DNA from: JBAVVD01 sp049697115
GTDB taxonomy: Bacteria > Acidobacteriota > Aminicenantia > Aminicenantales > UBA4085
Assembly: GCA_049697115.1 (NCBI GenBank)
Contig: JBAVVD010000026.1
Location: 1-12,913 of the forward strand
Direction: 5' to 3'
Length of the DNA: 12,913 bases
The first letter of the stretch is position 1. Each line of letters starts with the position of its first letter. The notes under the pieces were generated by a model. The model was not told the DNA's origin, made no database searches, and was given only the letters and a program-made list of their open reading frames with translations. Shown here in pieces: positions 7,044 to 12,913 of this stretch. Position numbers and translations under genes: made by a program.

Positions 7044-7580
7044 CTATTGATTCGGACGCACCGCTTGCCTCTTCCACAATCGGGGAACCCACATTGGCAC
7101 CTCCCGCATGTACTGCGCATATTCATCGCCAAAGCGTGCGAGCAGCAACCTCTCCTCATGCCGTGAGATATAGTGCAAGAACAACACCGCAATACTCCAC
7201 ACGAATGCGGCGGCAAGTGACAGACTCATCATTAGAAGGCTAAGATAGAGCAGAATCTCGCTCAAGTATATGGGATGCCGGATGACACCAAACACGCTTT
7301 TCCTGATCACACAGGGCTTCTCTCTTTTCTCGCCAAACACGATAAGCAAACCCCTCATCGCCAGATAGCCTGAGATAGCTAACAAGACAACTCCAAGAGG
7401 CACCCTGATAATAAATGGCACGTAGTGATTGAGGAAAGTGGTGGACTTCAGAATAAACGTGTCCGTCACCCACGTCGCTGCAAACAGTAAGGCCAACACC
7501 AGTTGTCCGGCATCCCCAAGTGCATGTTCCCCGCTAAGATCATTTCGGTGATGCCGGGACTCTTTCTGCTGTTGAATCAT
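7044..7580 (-). CDS. Isoprenylcysteine carboxyl methyltransferase-like membrane protein
   Basis: A 178-residue integral membrane protein of the ICMT/PEMT type. Hydrophobic segments lie at about 25-44, 54-82, 105-119 and 122-138. The SAM-binding signature is R101-H102-P103 (VIRHPIYLSEIL) followed by HEERLLLARFGDEYAQY (141-157), the RHP...EE pattern of this family. Bacterial members are presumed methyltransferases of small or lipid-linked substrates, with the exact target unknown. The ATG at 7580 is preferred over an upstream ATG at 7610 because AGGAG sits five bases before it. The gene lies between an attC-like site and a GTTGGGC heptamer, so it has the layout of a promoterless cassette gene read from upstream. 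Confidence 0.82.
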   Translation of the reverse strand: MIQQQKESRHHRNDLSGEHALGDAGQLVLALLFAATWVTDTFILKSTTFLNHYVPFIIRVPLGVVLLAISGYLAMRGLLIVFGEKREKPCVIRKSVFGVIRHPIYLSEILLYLSLLMMSLSLAAAFVWSIAVLFLHYISRHEERLLLARFGDEYAQYMREVPMWVPRLWKRQAVRPNQ

Positions 7581-7619
7581 GCCATCTCCTTTCCTACTTC
7601 CTGTCCTCATAGGAATACT

Positions 7620-7683
7620 TACTAACGCCAGCGTTCAGCCGCAAGCGGCGAAGCCGCTTGTCGGCCGTAACGCATTGTTAGGC
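7620..7683 (-). other. Integron attC-like recombination site (59-base element)
   Basis: On the minus strand the site starts with GCCTAAC (7683-7677, fits RYYYAAC) and ends with GTTAGTA (7626-7620, near GTTRRRY, with the last two bases off). Between them are GCGTT and AACGC arms. At the centre is a perfect 8-bp inverted repeat, CAAGCGGC (7642-7649) and GCCGCTTG (7653-7660), around a 3-base loop. The two halves of the fold differ by single unpaired bases, like the extrahelical bases that orient IntI recombination. The 64-bp length is within the attC range. It lies just after the hydrolase gene. No integrase is in the window. Confidence 0.75.
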
Positions 7684-7690
7684 CTTCTTC

Positions 7691-7703
7691 GATGCGAGGC
7701 ATC
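7691..7703. repeat. Short hairpin between hydrolase stop and attC
   Basis: GATGC, a 3-base loop GAG, then GCATC form a perfect 5-bp stem. No T-run follows, so termination is doubtful. It could be part of an extended attC fold or chance. Confidence 0.3.
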
Positions 7704-7717
7704 ACTTCTCGGATGCA

Positions 7718-8860
7718 CTAACGACTTTCTGAGACATTTTCAATCCATTTGACCATCACATCGAGTGCCAGGCCGATGTTGCCGGTCTGGCAATGATTCT
7801 GGGCATGTTCTTTTCTTGTAAACACCCGGCCGGTTACAGACCTGGCATTTGTCAGCGCTTTGATTTGCATGTCATGCATTTTGAAAGGAATAAAATGGTC
7901 TTCTCTTCCTGCCAGAATGAGAACATCCTGTTTGACAAGCTCTGAATGAATATTCTGTTCGTTCATCAGCAAATATATCTCCAAGGCATCAAGGGGTTTT
8001 TCTTTCTTCGTGATGTACTTGAGATGATCCACGACCCACGAAGTCATACCTTCTCTTTTTTCGAACTTTAGCGCGGCCATCCGATCCATGAACTTTCTGC
8101 AATGCTCCATTGACCACAAGTGAATCTTTCGCAATAGCGGATTCATGCTTTTCATATAGTCAATGGCATGTCCTGAGGCAATCACCCACTTTATTCGCGG
8201 TTCAAATGCCGCGGCCCTCAGACAGAACCATCCCCCCATTGATAAACCAAGCAGAGTACAATTGATTCGTTTGAAATAGTCCAGAATGGCTTTTGTGGGT
8301 TTCTCCCATTCATATATTAATGGCAGCCCATATTTCCTCAGTGCAGCCCCCTGGCCGGGACCTTCAAATCCTATGACTTCATAACCATGATTTGAAAAAT
8401 ATTTCATCATTGAATACCATTCTTCTATGAAGGAATCAAATCCTCCGTGGATGAGGATGGTCCCTTTCTTCTCAGATAGAGGGAGAATTCTGAGTGCGGG
8501 CAGAAAAGTCCCTTCATAAGGGACTTGATGTCTTTCAATTTCTTCATTCTTAAATACTTCATAAAAAAGCTCAATGAACCGATCATACAAAATTTCCTTC
8601 TCGGGTTCCTTTGACTTTACGTAGAACTCAGCGGCTCGATAATAGAAAGCGGCATTCATCAACCTATTTTCGGAAATTGCCTCTTCCGCCAGTTTGAGCA
8701 TCTCGAGTTTCCAATCTTTAAAACTCTTGATTCTCCTCCCTGCTTCTTCCATATCTTCTAACCTTGCGTAGCCCAACGAATGCCATCTATTCAGTTGGAA
8801 ATTGAAGAGCTGCTTTTTGTGGAACTTGTGGTATCCGATCGGAAACTCGAATTCGCTCAT
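7718..8860 (-). CDS. Alpha/beta hydrolase with N-terminal helical domain
   Basis: A 380-residue enzyme resembling the FrsA/2,6-dihydroxypseudooxynicotine hydrolase group. A helical cap (about 1-110) precedes the hydrolase core. The oxyanion-hole strand is ILIHGGFDSF. The nucleophile is S207 in GLSMGG, the acid is D321 (AGREDHF), and the base is probably H356 in NHCQTGN, with H352 as alternative. The complete triad argues for an active esterase or C-C hydrolase with unknown substrate. The ATG at 8860 is chosen. A longer frame from a TTG at 8896 adds twelve residues (GKYNKRSILLG) that look like a different protein, namely the phosphodiesterase remnant upstream. The stop is followed after about 34 bases by the attC-like site. 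Confidence 0.85.
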   Translation of the reverse strand: MSEFEFPIGYHKFHKKQLFNFQLNRWHSLGYARLEDMEEAGRRIKSFKDWKLEMLKLAEEAISENRLMNAAFYYRAAEFYVKSKEPEKEILYDRFIELFYEVFKNEEIERHQVPYEGTFLPALRILPLSEKKGTILIHGGFDSFIEEWYSMMKYFSNHGYEVIGFEGPGQGAALRKYGLPLIYEWEKPTKAILDYFKRINCTLLGLSMGGWFCLRAAAFEPRIKWVIASGHAIDYMKSMNPLLRKIHLWSMEHCRKFMDRMAALKFEKREGMTSWVVDHLKYITKKEKPLDALEIYLLMNEQNIHSELVKQDVLILAGREDHFIPFKMHDMQIKALTNARSVTGRVFTRKEHAQNHCQTGNIGLALDVMVKWIENVSESR

Positions 8861-9174
8861 GCCTAAAAGAATACTCCTCTTATTGTACTTTCCCAAAGTA
8901 TCTCAAATTCGCTCTTCATGTATATCATGGGAATTCGCTATATGAAATGTCTGGTAATCTTCAGGTTTCCTATACCTAAATCCATAATCACCTAACTCGC
9001 CGGGGTCTTTGCCTGTTGCCATTACCATCCATGCAGGTATGAGCTTCTCAATTTAGCAGCAATACAATTCTCTACTAAAATTTTTATATTGGGCAATTCT
9101 TCCAATAGGTTACCAAATATAATCTGGGGTGTAGCACAATCAAGGCCGATTACCAATACTTTTATCTTTTTCAT
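8861..9174 (-). pseudogene. Broken alkaline-phosphatase-superfamily phosphodiesterase
   Basis: From the ATG at 9174 the frame reads MKKIKVLVIGLDCATPQIIF, the start of a type I phosphodiesterase/nucleotide pyrophosphatase-like protein, where GLDGATP is usual. It runs to SSYLHGW and a stop at 9026-9028. In another frame from about 9034 the same protein continues (AWMVMATGKDPGELGDYG, later HIANSHDIHEERI). It meets TGA at 8903-8905 where a tryptophan codon would fit, then DTLGKYNKRSILLG up to 8861. Intact relatives, as recalled, have a Pro-Pro-Ile-Thr-like segment between SSY and PAW containing the nucleophile, so a small deletion seems to have removed it and shifted the frame. The remaining 3' part of the gene is absent and is replaced by the hydrolase cassette. 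The ATG lies 3 bases after the VIT1-family stop, showing a former operon. Confidence 0.75.
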
Positions 9175-9177
9175 ATC

Positions 9178-9654
9178 TTATCCAAACATTGATGATATCC
9201 AATCGCCTAAATAATGAGTTATGATTATAACTACAAATGCAATCATCAGATGTTCCAAAACTACCTTCCAAGATGCTACTTTCTGTTCTCTGGCAATTTG
9301 AAAACTGAAAATACCTAACATTGTCAGTCCCCAAATTATACTTATGATAATCGCTGTTGAAAGCTCAAATAATAGCACTGGAACAAGAAAGGTTAGCGTA
9401 AAAACAAACTTAGTAATAAAAGTTGAAACTGTTGATAGCCATATTTCTTTTGGGGTATGTTTACTCTCCACCTCTTCCGAGATATGAATACCCAACGCAT
9501 CCGAAAAAGCATCTGCCACCGCAATTATTAATATACCACCTACGACAGCAAGTTTTAAGTGAGTACCGGAATGTAAACCAACCATCAATCCAAGTGTTGT
9601 TATTGTTGCAGAAGTCATCCCAAAACTAAACCCAGTTTTTAATGAATGTTTCAT
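9178..9654 (-). CDS. VIT1/CCC1-family small membrane transporter
   Basis: A 158-residue integral membrane protein of the VIT family, whose members move Fe(II) or Mn(II) across membranes. Conserved stretches are GFSFGMTSATITTLGLMVGL (about 8-27), LAVVGGILIIAVADAFSDAL (35-54) with the acidic helix HISEEVESKHTPKEIW after it, then hydrophobic helices around 76-95, 100-117 and 132-151. The Glu-rich cytoplasmic segment is where metal-binding carboxylates sit in VIT1, though here it is short. The protein is shorter than plant and yeast VIT1/CCC1 (over 200 residues), so transport activity is an inference. It was followed 3 bases later by the phosphodiesterase gene, now broken. The ribosome site is weak (AGGG nine bases before the ATG). 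The gene is AT-rich compared with the adjacent 10108 gene. Confidence 0.8.
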   Translation of the reverse strand: MKHSLKTGFSFGMTSATITTLGLMVGLHSGTHLKLAVVGGILIIAVADAFSDALGIHISEEVESKHTPKEIWLSTVSTFITKFVFTLTFLVPVLLFELSTAIIISIIWGLTMLGIFSFQIAREQKVASWKVVLEHLMIAFVVIIITHYLGDWISSMFG

Positions 9655-10107
9655 AATAAAGCCCTATAAAACTATACTATCTATCTCATATACTGAACAA
9701 CTGGAAACAATTTATTAGGCCTCGCATAGTTGAATTTCATTTTCGGCTGAGCTGGCCGGGTGAGCATTTTTGTCTCCATTTGCCCCTCCAACCATCGTCA
9801 GGAAGTATAAATCATGACAAAAAAAGATGTCAATGCCAGCTGAGGGGCGCAGGGTATATCCACGAAGCCATCCAAGGCGCCAAAAGCGCCGAAGATCAGT
9901 CGGACCTCTCCTCCCGGTAAAAGAGATCTGAGTGATTTGCGGCTCTTGTAGTGCCGCGAGCGACTTTGCATACACATCCCCGCGCTCTCAAGCTGTCCTT
10001 GACATTTTTTTGAGTCACGGTTTACAATCCCACACAATATAAATCTTCATGAAGCCCCTAAACTGTCAAATGGAGATCCTCTTCATCTCTCGGCGTAAGG
10101 AGCGAAA
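9655..10107. other. Intergenic region between divergent genes
   Basis: The left 70 bases are AT-rich and could hold the VIT1 promoter on the minus strand (weak TTGTTC and TATAGT, 18 apart). The rest is GC-richer and non-coding by eye. A GGCGC/GCGCC hairpin with a CAAAA loop lies at 9876-9890 without a T-run. The right end holds the promoter and ribosome site of the 10108 gene. A short minus-strand open frame (9715-9975) has no support from a ribosome site or a recognisable motif. Confidence 0.5.
9999..10028 (+). promoter_or_regulatory. Sigma70-type promoter of the phospholipase/RCC1 gene
   Basis: TTGACA (9999-10004) and TACAAT (10023-10028) are 18 bases apart, giving a predicted start near 10035 and a leader of about 70 bases. 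The ribosome site AAGGAG (10097-10102) lies five bases before the ATG. Confidence 0.65.
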
Positions 10108-12801
10108 ATGAAACCTAAGGATCGCGGAGCGCTTGGACCCGATAAATTCTGGAATCCAAATATTATCCGGCTCGTTTTCTTCGCCGTTTTAGCCTTAGCG
10201 CCTCCCCTTTTTTCCTGGAAAGCGGCGACCCATGTCCACCTAGCCATGATTGCCCGCGAGGACGCTCTTGACGACGGTTTCATCACTCTTTACAGGGTCG
10301 ATCACGACTCCGGCCGCGCAATCCTCGACGCCGCCGGCCGGCCCGTCGAAATCGGCCGATACGCGGTCAATCTGCTGATCCTTGATGCCCTTCGGCGGTA
10401 CCCCGAGTATTACAAGGCCGGCGCTGCCGGGTTAGACACCTTGCCTGATCTCATCACCGCCCAAACGGGAATCCACCCGGACAATTCGGACAGAGGCGGC
10501 TCGACCTCGACGGAGTGGGTTCGCATAGTCTGGACAAGCGCCTGGCAACGGAAAGAGCCGCGGGCCCTGGCCTTCGCCCTCGGCGTACTGACCCACGCCG
10601 CCGGCGACATATACGGCCACACCTTCATCAATCAGTACGCCGGCGGCCCCTGGCAATGGAACGATAACGCCCTGAAACATTTCGTCCTGGAGGCCTATAT
10701 CGACAAGCGGACACCCAAGCCTGACGGATTTTACGCGATTTCGATCGACGGCATCCAGCCGTTCCTCTATGACAACCTGATCGCGACATCGCTCGTCTGG
10801 GATGACGGCGGCCAGGATTCCATCCGCGATTCATCGTACCGGTTCAATTTTGCTCCGCCTCGCTCGTTCCGGGCGATGAAGAGGTGGCTCCTTGACAGAC
10901 GAAAGGAAATCGCCGACGGCCTTGACCGGCAGCGTGCCGACTACCGAAGGCGAATTCAGGAAGCGACCGACGAAGCCACGCGCTACGCGATCTCTGATCC
11001 GGTCAGGTCCGCTGCAGCAGCAGCGCGGGCGATCGCCCTTCAGGCAGAGTTCAAAACAATAGAAACGTCGGCGAAAGCTCTCGTCAAGTACCTGGACGCT
11101 TGGACGAGCGATATCGACGACGGACTCAAAGCTTGGCCTCAGCTTGGACGGCGCCTCATCGAAACCCTTTTCTTCTGCCCGTCCGTCGACCGCACAGTCG
11201 TCCAGGACATCCTGACCGATTACGTCAATGCGCACCTTTACAGCATGATCGGATTCCCTGACATCGTCGGAGATATCAAAGCCTTGCGGAAGCAGATCTG
11301 GGACAGTCTGCCGGACTTCATCAAGACTCCGATCGAAATATTGAGCACCGATCCCTTCCTTTATCTCCTGGAAAAAGGCTTGGGGATCGCCTGGGAGATC
11401 ATCGAGAACCCGGAAACCCATTTCGACTTCATCATGAACAATCCGCCGGGGATGGCAACGACGCTTCGAGATTTCAACCGCGACGTCCTCCGGATCAACG
11501 ATCCTGGATATTCGTCGAATGAGAGCTACGACTGGCGCGACATTCCGGCCATGGTCAACTCGGTCACGTTGATGAAGCTCTCGTTTCTCCTTGAAAACGA
11601 CGTCCGGAATCTCCTGAACGACCTTGATGTCAAAGGCCTGACTTCGAACACCACGGCTTCGCTTTTCCAGTTCCAGCCTTCGGACACTCCGGTCGTGGTC
11701 GGCTATCTCCGCTCGCTCGATGGCGACAACCAATGGTGCCTGCCGCCGCGTCTCGTTTTCGCCCGCGACCCCTGCGTTTATCGCCGGCTGTTCCTGCGGC
11801 AGACCGGAGAAGATCAGCCCTCCTGCGTGGGCGCCTGCGACACGCCGGAGGACGGCACGGTCACGACCACGCCCATTCGCAACCCGATTTCCGTTGAAGG
11901 CCGCCAATACATCGTCGTGAAAACCGACGGCACGGTCTGGAACTGGGGCCAGCGGTTTTCTGTTCCGGCCGCCCGCCTCATGCCGCCGTTCACGCCGTAT
12001 TCTATCCCGGGCTTGCCGAAGATCGCATCCGGCGAGGTCCTGAGCTATAACCGGTATATCGCTCTGGCTGAAGACGGAACAGTCTGGCGCTGGGGCGCGG
12101 ATGAGGATGGACAAGAGGTCGGCGACCCGAGCACGTGGATTCCCTATCGGCTCCCGAATCTTGAGAGCATCACTCAGATCTCGGTCGGCTTCTGGCACTT
12201 TATCGCCCTTCGTTCAAACGGGACAGTGTGGACGTGGGGGCATGATTCGCACGGTGAAAGCGGCCGAGGCCAGATGTCGTGGATGCCTCGGCGCGTCTCC
12301 GGTCTCGGGAATGTCAAAAGGATCGCCAGCGGCGAGTTCGAAAGCTTCGCGGTCCAAACGGACGGATCGGTCTGGGCCTGGGGATCCAATTCGTTTGGGC
12401 AGCTCGGCGACGGTACGAAAACGGATCGCCACCAACCCGTGAAGCTGCCCGGACTATCCAGGGTCACCTGGATTGCGCCGGGAGACGACCATACGCTCGC
12501 TCTCCTCGATGATGGGACAGTCCGAGCCTGGGGCCGGAATGAAAATGGCCAACTGGGTGACGGAACAACAACGGAGCGGCTGACCCCAATCGCGGTGGCC
12601 GGCCTTCAGAACGTGGTTGCACTCTCCGGCGGCTTGTATTATTCCATCGCTCTCAAGAACGATGGATCCGTATGGATGTGGGGTTATCGCGGCGCTTTTC
12701 CAAAAGGGCTGACGGAGAACCAGATACGCCCCAGAAAAATCGAGGGACTGCCCCCCATCCGGGCGATGGCTAGCAAAGCGGGAAGGACTGAAGTGGTCTA
12801 A
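10108..12801 (+). CDS. Exported Zn-phospholipase C-like / RCC1-repeat protein, 3' truncated
   Basis: As it stands, 897 residues. Residues 12-36 are hydrophobic (LVFFAVLALAPPLF) and look like a signal peptide or anchor. A domain like zinc-dependent phospholipase C follows: W37 and T41-H42-V43-H44 resemble the N-terminal metal ligands, and H163-x3-D167-x3-H171 is the metal-binding helix motif. The middle region (about 200-585) is helical and not recognised. From about 590 there are six RCC1-type repeats of roughly 50 residues, each with a DGTVW-x-WG core and sometimes GQLGDGT. The seventh repeat starts (RAMASKAGRT) and is cut at 12794, where the IS begins. The final codons and TAA come from the IS end. 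An RCC1 propeller normally needs seven blades, so this product is probably unstable or altered. Lipid or phosphoester hydrolysis outside the cytoplasm is inferred, and the repeats probably mediate binding. Confidence 0.82.
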   Translation: MKPKDRGALGPDKFWNPNIIRLVFFAVLALAPPLFSWKAATHVHLAMIAREDALDDGFITLYRVDHDSGRAILDAAGRPVEIGRYAVNLLILDALRRYPEYYKAGAAGLDTLPDLITAQTGIHPDNSDRGGSTSTEWVRIVWTSAWQRKEPRALAFALGVLTHAAGDIYGHTFINQYAGGPWQWNDNALKHFVLEAYIDKRTPKPDGFYAISIDGIQPFLYDNLIATSLVWDDGGQDSIRDSSYRFNFAPPRSFRAMKRWLLDRRKEIADGLDRQRADYRRRIQEATDEATRYAISDPVRSAAAAARAIALQAEFKTIETSAKALVKYLDAWTSDIDDGLKAWPQLGRRLIETLFFCPSVDRTVVQDILTDYVNAHLYSMIGFPDIVGDIKALRKQIWDSLPDFIKTPIEILSTDPFLYLLEKGLGIAWEIIENPETHFDFIMNNPPGMATTLRDFNRDVLRINDPGYSSNESYDWRDIPAMVNSVTLMKLSFLLENDVRNLLNDLDVKGLTSNTTASLFQFQPSDTPVVVGYLRSLDGDNQWCLPPRLVFARDPCVYRRLFLRQTGEDQPSCVGACDTPEDGTVTTTPIRNPISVEGRQYIVVKTDGTVWNWGQRFSVPAARLMPPFTPYSIPGLPKIASGEVLSYNRYIALAEDGTVWRWGADEDGQEVGDPSTWIPYRLPNLESITQISVGFWHFIALRSNGTVWTWGHDSHGESGRGQMSWMPRRVSGLGNVKRIASGEFESFAVQTDGSVWAWGSNSFGQLGDGTKTDRHQPVKLPGLSRVTWIAPGDDHTLALLDDGTVRAWGRNENGQLGDGTTTERLTPIAVAGLQNVVALSGGLYYSIALKNDGSVWMWGYRGAFPKGLTENQIRPRKIEGLPPIRAMASKAGRTEVV

Positions 12802-12913
12802 TTGTCAAGACCAAAGATGAATCTTTTTTTAGGTGTAGTTCCTTCAACATGCCACAGCCATCCTCATCTGCCGGTAAGCCTCAAAAGGCGTGTCGTATTC
12901 TTTTAGGGATTGA
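12794..12913 (-). mobile_element. IS3-family element, left end only (cut by window edge)
   Basis: Same 120 bases as 8-127: the terminal inverted repeat and the 3' end of orfB. The cut is caused by the window end, not by visible decay. Confidence 0.9.
12844..12913 (-). CDS. Transposase OrfB, C-terminal fragment at window edge
   Basis: Partial copy of the orfB 3' end, from the edge to the TGA at 12844-12846. It is identical to 58-127. If the contig is circular, this is the same gene as the full orfB. Confidence 0.85.
   Translation of the reverse strand, partial: QSLKEYDTPFEAYRQMRMAVAC

Larger units (their letters stand above)
7626..8866 (-). mobile_element. Putative integron gene cassette carrying the hydrolase
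   Basis: The unit begins with TTAGGC (8866-8861) directly abutting the ATG of the hydrolase. It ends at the G of the attC right core, the expected G|TT crossover point. That gives a 1,241-bp cassette with a single gene and almost no 5' leader, which is normal cassette layout. Sequence upstream of TTAGGC belongs in frame to a different gene family, which supports a junction here. Insertion outside an integron array would be at a secondary site. Its base after cleavage is not the usual G, so exact boundaries are inferred. Confidence 0.55.
12787..12913. repeat. Terminal direct repeat, right copy
   Basis: Identical to 1-127. It contains the last 7 bases of the interrupted RCC1 gene and 120 bases of IS left end. 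If the molecule is circular, this is the same DNA as 1-127 and should be removed to give 12,786 bp. Confidence 0.9.

Noticed and set aside
8861..8896. Longer hydrolase starting at TTG 8896
   Set aside because: The extra residues match the frame and style of the broken phosphodiesterase upstream, and TTAGGC just before ATG 8860 marks a likely junction.
9718..9731. GCCTAAT on the minus strand as another attC end
   Set aside because: Only a six-of-seven core match, and no palindrome or partner core follows within attC length.
9876..9890. GGCGC/GCGCC hairpin as a terminator
   Set aside because: No T-run on either strand, and the stem is only 5 bp.
9715..9975. 86-codon minus-strand frame upstream of the VIT1-family gene
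   Set aside because: No ribosome site, no motif, and an overlapping alternative frame of similar length; treated as non-coding.
10831..12198. Long 455-codon open frame on the minus strand
   Set aside because: It lies opposite the phospholipase/RCC1 gene, is rich in Arg/Asp as expected for an antisense frame of GC-rich DNA, has no ribosome site and no recognisable domain.
1..12913. Composite transposon bounded by two IS copies
   Set aside because: The right copy is an exact 127-base overlap including non-IS bases, which is better explained by contig circularity. A second full IS is not shown.
1..12913. CRISPR array, tRNA or rRNA genes, toxin-antitoxin or phage defence system
   Set aside because: No regularly spaced repeats, RNA gene signatures or recognisable defence proteins were found on either strand.

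Overview
The window is bacterial DNA of mosaic origin, probably one complete metagenomic contig. Genes start with ATG or TTG behind Shine-Dalgarno sites, sigma70-type promoters are visible, and an IS3-family insertion sequence is present. GC-rich blocks (tricorn-like protease, phospholipase C/RCC1 protein) look like the resident genome. They alternate with visibly AT-rich blocks (cyclodeaminase, acetyltransferase, VIT1/phosphodiesterase) that look acquired. A secreted tricorn-like protease and a Zn-phospholipase C/RCC1 fusion would fit a lineage such as Acidobacteriota or Aminicenantota, but this is a weak guess. No rRNA, tRNA, integrase, replication gene or CRISPR array was seen.

Layout: 8-1260 holds a full IS3-family element (orfA/orfB on the minus strand, -1 frameshift site, DD35E transposase, imperfect terminal repeats). 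1261-1352 is an open stub cut by the IS. 1358-2308 is an ornithine cyclodeaminase-family gene preceded by the decayed 3' end of a translationally coupled upstream gene. 3043-6201 is a tricorn-like protease with its own strong promoter. 6236-9654 is a minus-strand block: YoaP-type GNAT acetyltransferase, isoprenylcysteine methyltransferase-like membrane protein, an integron attC-like site, an alpha/beta hydrolase, a broken phosphodiesterase and a VIT1-family transporter. 10108-12801 encodes an exported Zn-dependent phospholipase C-like domain fused to an RCC1 propeller, cut in its seventh repeat by the IS. The last 127 bases repeat the first 127 exactly.

The main story is the integron signature in 7036-8866. 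The hydrolase begins immediately after TTAGGC and is followed by a 64-bp palindromic site with attC architecture, so it has the form of a gene cassette. Its 5' edge lies inside the phosphodiesterase gene, which also carries a frameshift, an apparent loss of its nucleophile segment and a nonsense codon. A further core-like heptamer (GTTGGGC on the minus strand) separates the methyltransferase from the acetyltransferase, suggesting up to three successive cassettes outside a recognisable integron.

The exact 127-base terminal repeat indicates either a 12,786-bp circle or a graph-assembly closure through the IS. The IS lacks a target-site duplication and interrupts different coding sequences on its two sides, so the join across it may be a recombination product or a misassembly. 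The genes do not form one pathway. The window is best read as resident exported-enzyme genes interspersed with small acquired modules, several of them decaying.
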